Shown here: one piece after another, positions 55,320-64,000 of the stretch
Position numbering within the stretch: the stretch's first letter is position 1
Layout: every line of letters begins with the position of its first letter
NCBI GenBank assembly: GCA_032718475.1
Contig: JAUCBJ010006798.1
Coordinates: forward strand, 1 to 64,000
Length of the DNA: 64,000 nt
From: Nemertoderma westbladi
Lineage: Eukaryota; Xenacoelomorpha; Nemertodermatida; Nemertodermatidae
Direction of reading: 5' to 3'
Made by a program: the position numbers and the translations under genes
Notes under the pieces: model-generated
The model's database searches: none
Seen by the model: the letters and a program-made list of their open reading frames with translations, nothing else
Told to the model about the DNA's origin: nothing

Positions 55320-56570
55320 GACTAGGGATTATCACTGGGAACCTAAACTGTGAGTTTAGGTCGACAGTCTGGATTCTCGATCTATGACAAATCAAACCCT
55401 TATGGATTAATGGACTCCATTTTCTAAGGGGTTTATAGAGAACTGGTCGTTGAGCCGATAATAGATAGAATTTCTTTGGGAAGGCACACATTTGATAATG
55501 TTTCAAATGCTTTAATTCCGCTTGATCAATCTCATCCTCTGTCAGAGGTTGTTTCAATTTCTGAATTCGCTCACTATTGACGCTCATTTGTTCTCCCAAA
55601 TGTTTCGAATGTTTTATACAAAGGTACGAAATGTATCGGCTTAACCACGCAGTTCTTTTACAAATTGTCAGCCAAGAGGCAGACGAATTTAGTAATTTGT
55701 CATAAATACTACATGGCTCTAATGCCAGCGATGGTTGCCCGCTAACTAATGGAAGTTTCGAATCCAAACCCGCAGGTTTGAAAACCAAAGGCTCCATTGT
55801 GTCGGTCATTTTCTGTCCGTCACTTACCAACTGTGACTCTGGTTTAGTCTGTAAGGGTGGTTTTATGTCATAACTTACCCTTCCGGACCTAGTCGTCACG
55901 TAAGTCTGTAGGTCTGACAGGTCTCCGGGCCGCTCCAATGACTCTTCAGGCTGCTCCAATGACTCTTCAGGCCGCTCCAATGACTTGAGTTTGGCTTTAG
56001 ACTTTGACTTAGAGACTTTCTCCACCTTGACTTCTGCATCGTCTGGCATCGGATTGGTCACTATCTTCAGTCGCTCTGGCCAATGTTCCTGTGTCCTCGT
56101 TAGAAAATCAGGTCTATGCAACCAAAACTCCTGGGACTCTTCCTGACAGAATTCCGCCGGCATTGCACCTCTCGAAGTTATGTCGGCCGGGTTTAACACT
56201 CCCGGACAATGTCTCCATTGTTCCTTCATCGAAAAGTCGACGATCTGAGCGCATCTGTTGGCCACAAATGTCTTTAGTGCAATATTGTCGGCCGCGATAT
56301 ATACTAACACTAAGGATGCGTCCGTCCAATAGAATAAGGTCAATGTCGTGTCTAACTCCTCTGTTATCTGCTTACTTACCTCAACTGAAACTACTGTCGC
56401 CTGTAACTCTGCACGAGGGACAGTCATGTATTTGACCGGCATTGTCTTTGATCTAGAAGTCACAAAAGCCGTCTCAAACTTGTCCTGACTTACCTCTCGG
56501 CAAAGGTAGGCTACCATACCAAAGCCGGTGTCACTTGCGTCACTAAATAAGTGCAGCTCGAGATCCGCTG
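55192..56570 (-). pseudogene. BEL-D RNase H, repeat linker and pre-integrase
   Basis: The main open frame starts at 56517. The RNase H start (FSDASDTGFG) precedes it near 56550, then MTVPRAELQ, YWTDASLV and CPGVLNPADITSRG. A linker with PEESLE repeats (about 55925-55985) follows, then the tag at 55765-55780, the WLTICKRTAWLSRY segment and the histidine part of the integrase zinc module (HPIELQRAILWDIHKRLH). Confidence 0.83.
55765..55780 (-). repeat. BEL-D palindromic tag 4 (RNase H-integrase linker)
   Basis: Minus strand CAAACCTGCGGGTTTG, read as KPAGL. Its homologue is BEL-B 13140-13159. Confidence 0.86.
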
Positions 56571-56685
56571 GAAATACCAGCTGATTCGGAAAGTAGGAAC
56601 GGGGTACATCTATGTTTTACAATAGATGCAACTCGGCTTCCCACTCTCTCCACTGCTTTGCATGTATAGGAGATATTGGTTCATC
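56571..56685 (-). pseudogene. BEL-D connection between RT and RNase H, broken
   Basis: A TGA at about 56686 follows WLSDLG. The same frame goes on with AKQWREWEAEL, matching RDWEAQL in BEL-B. A second frame break precedes the PRSYFPNQLV segment. Confidence 0.72.
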
Positions 56686-58242
56686 TCACCCTAAGTCGGA
56701 CAACCAAATTTTCCTCATGCACGCTCGTGCCTGTAATATTACCGGACTGATAAAGTTCATCGGGTCAAATAGTCTACTTAACATCGATAAGCAAATTCTC
56801 TTTGTCAAAACTTTGTCTGGACTACTGGGCTCAAATCTAACTCTTACCTGGAACTTGTCCATGTTCGGGTTCCAAGTGAGTCCCAGTACTCGCGCCATGG
56901 GGATGGGTTCTACCCCCAATTCTATGTCTCCGCTCCCGCGATCTTTCACCGGGAATGACTCTAATAGGGCCTCCGAATTAGTGGTGAACTTGGTTAGAGG
57001 AAAACCCCCTGTAGCCAAGCACTCTTGCAGGCCGTGAGCCACTTCTATGGCTTGTTCCGCTGTGTCCTTGGACACCAATCCGTCGTCCATGTAGAAGTTT
57101 CTCAATATAGACTCGATAACCTCTACTGGGTACTTACCAATCTGGGCTGTTGTCGTTTTCTTTAGAACAAACAGCGTGCCATTTGGACTATCGCGGGCGC
57201 CAAATATCCTAACGTACATTTGGTATATAACCACTGGGCCGGATAAGTCTTCATTCTCAAACCAGAGAAATCGAAGGCTATCCTGGTCTGCCTTACAGGC
57301 TCTTACCTGGTGGAACATCGCCTCGATTTCACAAGTAAATGCGAATCGCCGCTGTCTAAAACGTAACAGTATACCTATCAAATAATTATTCAGGTTGGGT
57401 CTGTCCATCAACTCTGAATTCAGGGACATGCCTCTATAGACTGCTGCGCAGTCATTGACTACTCGGACTTTGTCAGGGTGAGTCACATAGTGGTGTGGGA
57501 GGTAATAAGTCTGGTCTGTCACTAAGTCAGGGTCCTCTACCTTCCCAGCAAATCCCTTGGCGAAATAGTTGTTGATCTGGGCGCAATACTTCTCCCTAAT
57601 GTCCGGATCCTTTAACAACCGAGCCCTTACTCCGTTCAATCTTTTCAAGGCTAAGCTGTAGTTGTTCTCCAACTTAGGAGGTTGTCGACGCCACAACATT
57701 CCAACTTCAAAATGTCCAGTCGGTAGCAGACGTATGGTATCTTCCATCATCTCCAGCAACCGTTTCTCATCAGCAGACATGGTTAGGTCATATCCACCGG
57801 GTTCCATTGCGTCCCTATCCAGCCATTCGACGGTTCTGGCTCCTGTCTCGAGGTCCTGACGTATCAATTCCTTCTGCAATTCCTCCTCACTGTATTGGAA
57901 AATGTCAAGGTCTCGATATTTAGCCACCTGACCCTCCACTATGTCGGTATAAGTCAAAACGTTACTCAGATAAGTAGCGTGGGCCGCTGAACCAGACCCA
58001 CGGGTCTGATAACAGTAGTCCTCGGGTTCACTATCTGTCCGGTCATTGTGGAGTGGTTCCGACAACCTAACATTATCGGGAATCAACTCCTTGTCCGACT
58101 CGCTAACGTCACTATAATGGTCAATACAGGTTCTCCTAAACTCGTCTATGTCTGGTGGTTCTACTAACGGTGGTTCAGTTATAGGCTGTAATCCGTCGTA
58201 TCTATCTATTGGCTTGTCACCACCTGTAAACTCGTAGGACAT
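56686..58242 (-). pseudogene. BEL-D reverse transcriptase
   Basis: A 518-codon frame. The N-terminal region is acidic and contains tag 3. The RT proper begins near residue 165 (HFEVGMLWRRQPPKLENNY), then YYLPHHYV, VVNDCAAVYRGMSLN (where active relatives have FDA at the first catalytic aspartate), CEIEAMFHQV and FGARDSPNG. The catalytic motif is YMDD at about 57083-57094 rather than YVDD. KGGFxLTKF-like TGGFPLTKF, LGLTWNP and LSRLFDPMNF follow. The replacement of the aspartate-bearing motif FDA by NDC keeps one Asp. The gene is broken at the 3' side. Confidence 0.86.
57993..58008 (-). repeat. BEL-D palindromic tag 3 (before RT)
   Basis: Minus strand CAGACCCGTGGGTCTG, a palindrome with paired A-to-G and T-to-C changes relative to CAAACC/GGTTTG, read as QTRGSG. 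Confidence 0.86.
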
Positions 58243-58288
58243 GGGTACTCTTGTATACCAACCTAATATAGTCCTATGGGCATGTGGT

Positions 58289-59194
58289 TCACATGTGTCC
58301 GCATGTGGTTACATGCGGTTCAGCTGGTCTCGTTTCCCATATCTGGTGTGCGATCAGCTGTTCTGCACCAATCAACATAGAAACATTCCTATAACCTACC
58401 TGGTGTCTGGATACTCTGAGCTTGTCAAAATACTCCTGTGCTATGGGACTCATCGGCGGCACCTTACCTAACTGCCTGCCGAACCCCTTCCTAGCTAGAC
58501 ACTTAAATCCGTCCAATGGCAAAGCTCTCCGTTCTTGTCGAGTATGTTGGTCTCTCGGAAGTAGGGAGTCTAGTTCTACCGAAATTCTGTGTCCCTTGAG
58601 GTCCCCTACCCCGTGCATAGACTTTAACTCTAATTAGATTTCCTCGGCGTCTTGGAAGCTAGAAACGGCTCTCGCCACTTCCTCGTCGATATAAGATAAT
58701 GTCTACGCAGTGTCCAACATCACATATATTCGCTTTGATCCCTTATCGCCAGTAAGTTTCACCGGAATAACTCTAAATATTTCCGACGTGGCCAATGATA
58801 AATACGTCCACGCACTGGTCGATGAACTATCCGCGGTAAAACCTTGGCAGGTCACTTCTCTCGCGCTCGACTCACCATCCTCGTCCAACGAACCTGGTTG
58901 ATAACCATCGTCCTGAATGCCGGTGTACGTATTTCTATACGATATTTTATCTATTTCGATACGGGTTCTTTGCTCCCCTTCCTTTGAGGATTTTGCTGTA
59001 AGTAACAATCCGTTGGAGTGTGGAAATCCGCATGTAGCAACTTGTGATGTAGTCTGCCGCATTCCATGCATCCGTCCTTGCTGTTTGGGCACTGCCGCCG
59101 TACATGACCTGGCGCAAGACATGCCCAACAGGTGTCCAACGTCCGTACTTGAACTCTTCTCTGTTCCGAATTTAATTCTTTGAACCGTCTGCAA
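58289..59194 (-). pseudogene. BEL-D protease/DUF1758 region
   Basis: The first frame (59194-58703) leads through an acidic linker into VIPVKLTGDKGSKRIYVMLDTA, the start of an aspartic protease (LDTA in place of LDSG). It then stops. A second frame (58618-58289) has the DUF1758 end: YFDKLRVSRHQVG and SMLIGAEQLIAHQIWETRPAEP. Two breaks make the protease inactive. Confidence 0.75.
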
Positions 59195-59967
59195 CTATCT
59201 AACTTATGGTCGTCAGATCTTACCTCCTTTAGTAAGCAGAATTGGCAACCTACAAATCCATCCGGCAACTCCTGTTGCTTTAACCTAGGTCTATCTAATC
59301 GCTCACCTGACCATACTCGCGAGTCTGATCTAAAGGCTGTGGTACTCGAATTATATCTGTCTACTGAGTTAAATGTCACAGTGGTCCTGTCATCGTCAAA
59401 ACTTACCATAGACTTACCGGTAACAGGTTTAGACTCTCTCATATTCTCCTCTGAGAAATTTGATTTCATCTCTGCTACTACTGCGTCTGTGGCTATCATG
59501 TCATGAATGTGCTGAAGTGTCAACACCTTACCTTGACCCTCCAACTTATTCTCTAATTTGCACCATTTTTGTCTGTAACGCATGTTTAAACGTCTTATTA
59601 CGCTCTTCAAAACTTCGGCATGATCACCATGGTGAGGTAGATTCACCGTCCTCAAGATGTCCAATGCGTTCGAAATAGCGTTCGCTGAGTTCAACAGCTC
59701 TAACGGAGTTGTAATCCTTCCACCCTTACCCAAGTCTTCCACTATCGACTGTGCCATCTTGGTTTTATTCCCGTAGATGTTGCTAAGCGTCTTCATTGCC
59801 AACTCAAACGCTCTTTCATTGCCGACGAAGTTGTCAGCAATGGCTCTAGGTTCTCGATGGAGCATTTGAAGCAAATAGTTGAACTTCTCATTGGGAGTAA
59901 AGGTTCTGTTGGTCAGCTGTTCGTCGACATAGGTTTTGAAAGTCCTCCAATGCTTATGGTTGCCCAT
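58951..59967 (-). pseudogene. BEL-D Gag, DUF1759 and zinc knuckles
   Basis: A 338-codon frame. DUF1759 lies at the N-terminus (TFKTYVDEQLTN, YLLQMLHREPRAIADNFVG, AMKTLSNIYGN). Cys/His knuckles follow near residues 235-315 (CQFCLLKEVRSDDHKLDSC, CWACLAPGHVRRQC, CMECGRLHH). It overlaps the upstream coiled-coil frame by 14 bases in a different phase, most likely through an indel. Confidence 0.85.
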
Positions 59968-61567
59968 AAACTTCTGGGGTTGTTGCGTCGTTCCGGGTTA
60001 ACAAATGGTTTAGTTCTGCAGGATTATTAAGTCTGGTCCTTTCCCGGGGATTAAAACTTACCTGCTCCGCGTCCGTCCTTCTTTCCTTATAGTTTCGGGA
60101 CTTCTGACGTCTCATTTCTTCCTCTTCATCGCTTGAGTCAGTATCAGTTATCAGCCCTCGCGTTGGTTTGCGCGCCGAAGCCCTGACCCAAGCCTCCTGT
60201 ATAAACTTCTCTGCCGAATTTTCGAAATTTGGATTATGGATAATCGGGACAGGCGTCCTTACCTGAGGTCTATGTGGTATAGTTGCCTCCGATATACGTA
60301 CTCGTTGACTAGGTTGGACTTTATCTAACTCAGGCTTGCTAGGATTGGAATTACTTCTTACCTGGGCTGCTTCCTTTAACTGCAGGTTGCTAAGCATGTC
60401 CGTTATAGGTTGGATGTGCGGCGATATAGCTTGCGCTAAACTAGCACGTAACTCATCCCTCGTAATAAATTCCTGGCTAGGGTTCTGTTGTATAGTCGGC
60501 TCTATCTGAGTAATCCGCTGTCTCTCATATGATCCCTCTTCCGGTTTAACCCGGAAGTTCTCCGTCGAACTGGGTCGGCGCTCCGTCTGCGTATTCCAAA
60601 CCCGCGGGTTCGGTTCGCCCAATACTCGTCCTGTCGGAGTTTCTCCCCTAAATTCTTCGTTCTCGCATTCGGTATGTAGTGGTGCGGTGTTCCGATGACG
60701 TGGATCCTGCGCGATGGGTGAAGCACTAATACCAACTGGTGTGCGATATGTAGAGAACGGTTTAGCGATCCGTGTACTCGTAATAGCTGGACCGGGTATA
60801 GGAATTATGGTCGTCGTCGACTCGCGTATGGTCGGAGTTCTCGCTTCCTGTTCGGCCTTCTGGAGTGCGAACAGTTCTCGCAACTCGGTACCTACACTCG
60901 CCCCACATTCTTCGATCATTCGCATCCCCTTCTCGGCGATTTCATTCGCCTTCCTAGTCCGTTCTTCGCTCTCTAGATTTAATCTCGCACTTTCTAACTG
61001 CGCCAGTTTACGTTCTTCTTCTTCCCTTGCTCGTCTCGCTGCGCTCTCTTCTTCCACACATGCCTTCTCTTCATACAACGCCTGTCGCTCCTTCTCGATC
61101 TCGCGTTCGCGTTCTTTATGCTCGTGTTCGAGTTGAAGTTCGTATTCCTTTTGTTCGCGTTCCTTGCGCTCACGCTCGACTTGAAGTTCGCGTTCCTTGC
61201 ACTCGCGCTCGAGTTGAAGTTCGCATTCCTTGCGCTCGCGTTCCGCTCGTTCACGCTTACCTTTATCCTCCAACTCTCGCAACTTCGCGTCTAACTTACG
61301 TGTGAGCTCCCGTTCCCGCTCGGCTTCCTTCCGTGCTTCCGATGCACGCAAAACTTCCGCCTCTTGTTCGTCCAGTCGGCGTCTTCTCTCCTCTGCCGAG
61401 TTGTGAGAAACAAGGGATCTAGCACATATAACCTTACCGCGCGCGTGACTAACCTGGGAATCGCCACTGTCTCTAGATGCGTCGTCGGGTGGAGTCAACG
61501 TTCTCTGTTGGATGTTCTCCGTAGTCGGTAGCACCTGGCCCGGTACCACCACTCCACTCTGCATCAA
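59954..61567 (-). pseudogene. BEL-D Gag coiled-coil region
   Basis: A 537-codon frame. Residues about 55-230 are a highly charged heptad-like coiled coil with repeats of KEREL/KEREQ/ECELQLE type, encoded by a degenerate 24-30-bp array near 61090-61260. The C-terminal part is Pro/Arg-rich and contains tag 2. The upstream 64-codon frame (61804-61610) is in the same phase, separated by a TAA at 61610, so it belongs to the same protein. Confidence 0.8.
60597..60612 (-). repeat. BEL-D palindromic tag 2 (Gag)
   Basis: Minus strand CGAACCCGCGGGTTTG, one arm mismatch, read as PNPRVW (third reading frame). Confidence 0.83.
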
Positions 61568-61609
61568 CCAGCCGGTAACTTCCCGTTGATACCTGCACTC
61601 CTCTTTATC

Positions 61610-61804
61610 TTACGTTTCTTCCCGCTCCACTAAGTTTCTTGACTCTGCGTCACTCACCTGAGTCGCCTGCGCTTGTGATGCCCATAGCAGCCAGTTCTCC
61701 GTCCTAACTCGTCGAAATCGCTCCGATAACGTGCGATACTCCAACAAGGCTGCTAAAACCCTGTCGTAAATCCTCATCGCCACGTCGCTCGACTGAGACT
61801 CCAC
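61610..61804 (-). pseudogene. BEL-D Gag fragment
   Basis: 64 codons, in phase with the coiled-coil frame downstream across one TAA. Sequence of the type RIYDRVLAALLEYRTLSERF, probably helical; no recognised domain. Confidence 0.6.
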
Positions 61805-61868
61805 TGCTCTCTTTGCCAGGACTGCAAGCTCCTCTGTCTGCTTGAATAACGCTGAGTTGTATCCTCTT

Positions 61869-62411
61869 CTAATCTCTTAAACCTCTCCTAAACCCTTCCC
61901 TTCCGATGTTCGCTGAGTCGGCTAGCATCTTCCTTACCTTGTCCGCCGTCCGGGTTATATGTCCGTCATGAGCGCGAAGTTTCTTCTTTATCGCGATGTC
62001 AAGTTCTCTCTCGCTTACCTGACTTACACTTGGTGGACTTGAAGGATTATTCCAGGAACTACGGGTACTCCTTACAGCCGCTGGGACCACGGCACTTACC
62101 ATACCCACAGGTCTGGAAACCAGGCTCCGGGCTCTCACTTCTGCTACACTTCCCTCCCTATCACTCACCTCTGGTCGGGCTGTTGTACAATCCTTCCTTA
62201 CAGTAGTGGTAGGGGATTCTAATACTATTACTTCTACTTGCTCTTCCTCACTAGTTACTGTCTCGTCCTCCTGTTCACTTACGTCAGCGTCGCTCGCTGC
62301 GTCGTCATAGTCGGCATTATCGTCAACAGTAATATTATCGCTATCGTCAGTCGGCGGTCCAGCCGCCGTCTCATAGCTGTCCTCTAGTGCCTCCTTCTCT
62401 GAGACACTCAT
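61869..62411 (-). pseudogene. BEL-D Gag N-terminal acidic region
   Basis: 180 codons from the ATG at 62411, the probable Gag start. The first 80 residues are very acidic (Asp/Glu/Ser). Tag 1 lies near residue 100 (RPVGM). It ends with a basic helical stretch (ADKVRKMLADSANIGREGF). A frame break separates it from the next fragment. Confidence 0.72.
62100..62115 (-). repeat. BEL-D palindromic tag 1 (Gag N-terminus)
   Basis: Minus strand CAGACCTGTGGGTATG, one arm mismatch, read as RPVGM. It is followed by GTAAGT. Confidence 0.8.
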
Positions 62412-62861
62412 AGTCTAAATAATATTTGCCTTCCGGCCAAAATCTCGCAAAAATTCGAGATATATATATAATTTAATCGAAATACGATTAAATTATTTGT
62501 CAAATAATTAGTTGTCCAAATGTCAAAATAAATTCGCAATGCAATATTGTGAATTTAATAGGATACGGTTATAGCAAATACCAATACAATATTTAAACAA
62601 AAATATTATTCTATAGCTATTATATAGCATTTAAATACCGGTATAGCACAAAATAACTTTGAATCTAATACAAAATATTCAAAATAAACTTGCCACCCAA
62701 ATATTTCTAATTTTGCATATATAGCTCTAATCAACGCAATTTTAATTACAAATATTATATGTATCCACTAGCGCGTGGCTACATCTTCGGGCTGCGACTC
62801 TCTATCTCTCTAACTTGAGCGATTCAAAAAACCATGGCAGGCTAAACCTAACTAACCTAAC
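62412..62861 (-). other. BEL-D leader
   Basis: A short AT-rich leader with no gene. Next to the LTR the minus strand reads GTTAGGTTAGTTAGG. No primer-binding site was recognised. Confidence 0.6.
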
Positions 62862-64000
62862 TGATAAACAACCGCGACCTCTATACTAACAGCAGAACTG
62901 TTGAACAGACCAATACCCGTTAATATCCTTCTGCCAACCTAATAAGTTCTCGTCTAACCAATAAGACACAAAGACTGCTCTACTGTTAAGTAAAGGGGAT
63001 CAGGAGCGTGCTATTACTAAATTGTAAGGGTTGCTAAATACAAAACCGCTACTTACCGTTAGATGGCGCTAATCTGCCGTCCACTAATATATTTTACTAA
63101 TTTTACACTACTCCTGCAAAATCGCTTGTTCCTTTCTCTACCGATCGCTCGATAGAGAGCTAACTGTTCGAATCTATGAGCCACGCGGGAATAACCAAAA
63201 CAATAAACCCGAGTCGGCTCCCTAAGCTTACTTAAGACGAGTGCGAGAGGCCTTGCACTCAGAGTATTCTTACGCCTAATTTTATCACTATTAAAGCACG
63301 CTATTACCTACGTCTTTCTAATCGCGAATACTGGAGGTTCCCTAACGTAATGTGTGAATGCGAGAATATTTAAAATATCAAAATGGTACAGTATCTGTTT
63401 CTACGTGGATAATACCACTCCGGGTCTAAAACTGCCCGCGACTGGCTTTAGGCCAGCAAAATTACTAGCGTATCGTGCGTACCGAATAGTGCGTTCTAGC
63501 TGATTGTCCGCTAATGCAAATAACCGCTCAGCGTGAATAGTTTACAGTACACTAATTATTACCTTAGCTACTCTCTGCTATGCTGCGTACTAATTCTTAA
63601 TTTTTTACTAATTAATTACAGTCACAAATATTTAACAGCGTACTAATTACTAAGAGTTCCAGAATACGTAATTCTAATTTATCACGCAACAGGTTTCGCT
63701 AGTAATAGCCTAATTTGCCGTATTACTTTGACCTAATCAATAACTAATTATTGTAACTAAGAAATAGAAATCAATCAAAGGAAAAGAGCGCCTATCTAAG
63801 CATTCGTAATCTTAGGCACACTTCAATAACACACCAATCAGCGTTAGAAATCACAGTTTACAATTGTGCAATTCACTACTCGTACTCCACACTCAACGTT
63901 ATAATACGCGCAGGCCTCTCCCGGGTACATCTAGGATTCCTAACTAACCCAATTCCTGCCCCCTAATACTAAATAGAGACAAAACCTGGATCATCAGCCC
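62862..64000 (-). repeat. BEL-D 5' LTR (cut by window edge)
   Basis: Aligns with 47104 onwards; its inner end on the plus strand is TGATAAACAACC versus TGTTAAACAACC in the 3' LTR. 1139 of an expected 2179 bases are visible. Substitutions and small indels are frequent between the two copies. Confidence 0.85.

Larger units (their letters stand above)
47104..64000 (-). mobile_element. BEL-D: old, very large BEL/Pao element with gene X
   Basis: Over 16.9 kb are visible. With a complete 5' LTR it would be about 17.9 kb, large for BEL/Pao. Order on the minus strand: 5' LTR, leader, Gag in several broken frames, protease, RT, RNase H, integrase (with a LINE inside), spacer, gene X, polypurine tract and 3' LTR. 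The LTRs have visibly diverged, with many substitutions and small indels, which agrees with its broken genes. It cuts BEL-E at 47103. Confidence 0.88.

Overview
This is a eukaryotic, AT-rich stretch of an invertebrate-type animal genome. About 85% of it is nested LTR retrotransposons of the BEL/Pao superfamily. The only clear host coding sequence is two exons (a fibrinogen-related domain and a LamG/jelly-roll domain) on the minus strand between 34.9 and 40.3 kb. They fit a secreted lectin-like protein of a non-vertebrate metazoan. The species cannot be named from the sequence.

Layout. 1-11269: BEL-A (+), nearly complete. Its two LTRs show no difference over the visible 555 bases, so it inserted recently. 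It sits inside the reverse transcriptase of BEL-B (+), which resumes at 11270. BEL-B is decayed and is itself interrupted at 15873-26623 by BEL-C (-), a recently inserted element with 1216-bp LTRs and a 5-bp target duplication (ACAGG). Most of the RT, RNase H and integrase of BEL-C is deleted. BEL-B continues to about 32.9 kb with a long extra gene (called X here) downstream of pol, a polypurine tract and a 3' LTR. 32.9-43.4 kb is mostly non-element DNA: C26 tracts and a CRE/TATA pair, the FReD exon, a 2.7-kb minisatellite of about 43 x 63 bp, the LamG exon, a LINE fragment, and a piggyBac-like non-autonomous element with TTAA at both ends. 44.1-47.1 kb: BEL-E (+), a decayed gag-protease remnant. 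47104-64000: BEL-D (-), an old and very large element (more than 16.9 kb, 2179-bp LTR). It inserted into BEL-E and also carries gene X downstream of pol.

How the parts work together. In intact BEL elements Gag (DUF1759 plus zinc knuckles) packages the RNA. Protease, RT/RNase H and integrase then copy and insert it. BEL-A lacks only one reading-frame correction just before the YVDD motif. BEL-C probably moved using enzymes supplied by other copies. BEL-B and BEL-D are relatives: both have gene X where other retroelements carry env, but X has zinc knuckles and no visible membrane segment.

Most unusual observation. BEL-B and BEL-D both carry a short palindrome dispersed along the whole element (six visible copies in B, seven in D). 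At four comparable places the palindromes sit at the same homologous site, and in the same reading frame where coding. Yet all B copies share one arm sequence and all D copies share another. The conservation is at the nucleotide level, across three reading frames and untranslated DNA. This looks like an element-specific sequence tag that evolves in concert. A second dispersed signal, a splice-donor-like GGTAAG, appears enriched on the sense strand of gag-pol in B, C and D but not in gene X.
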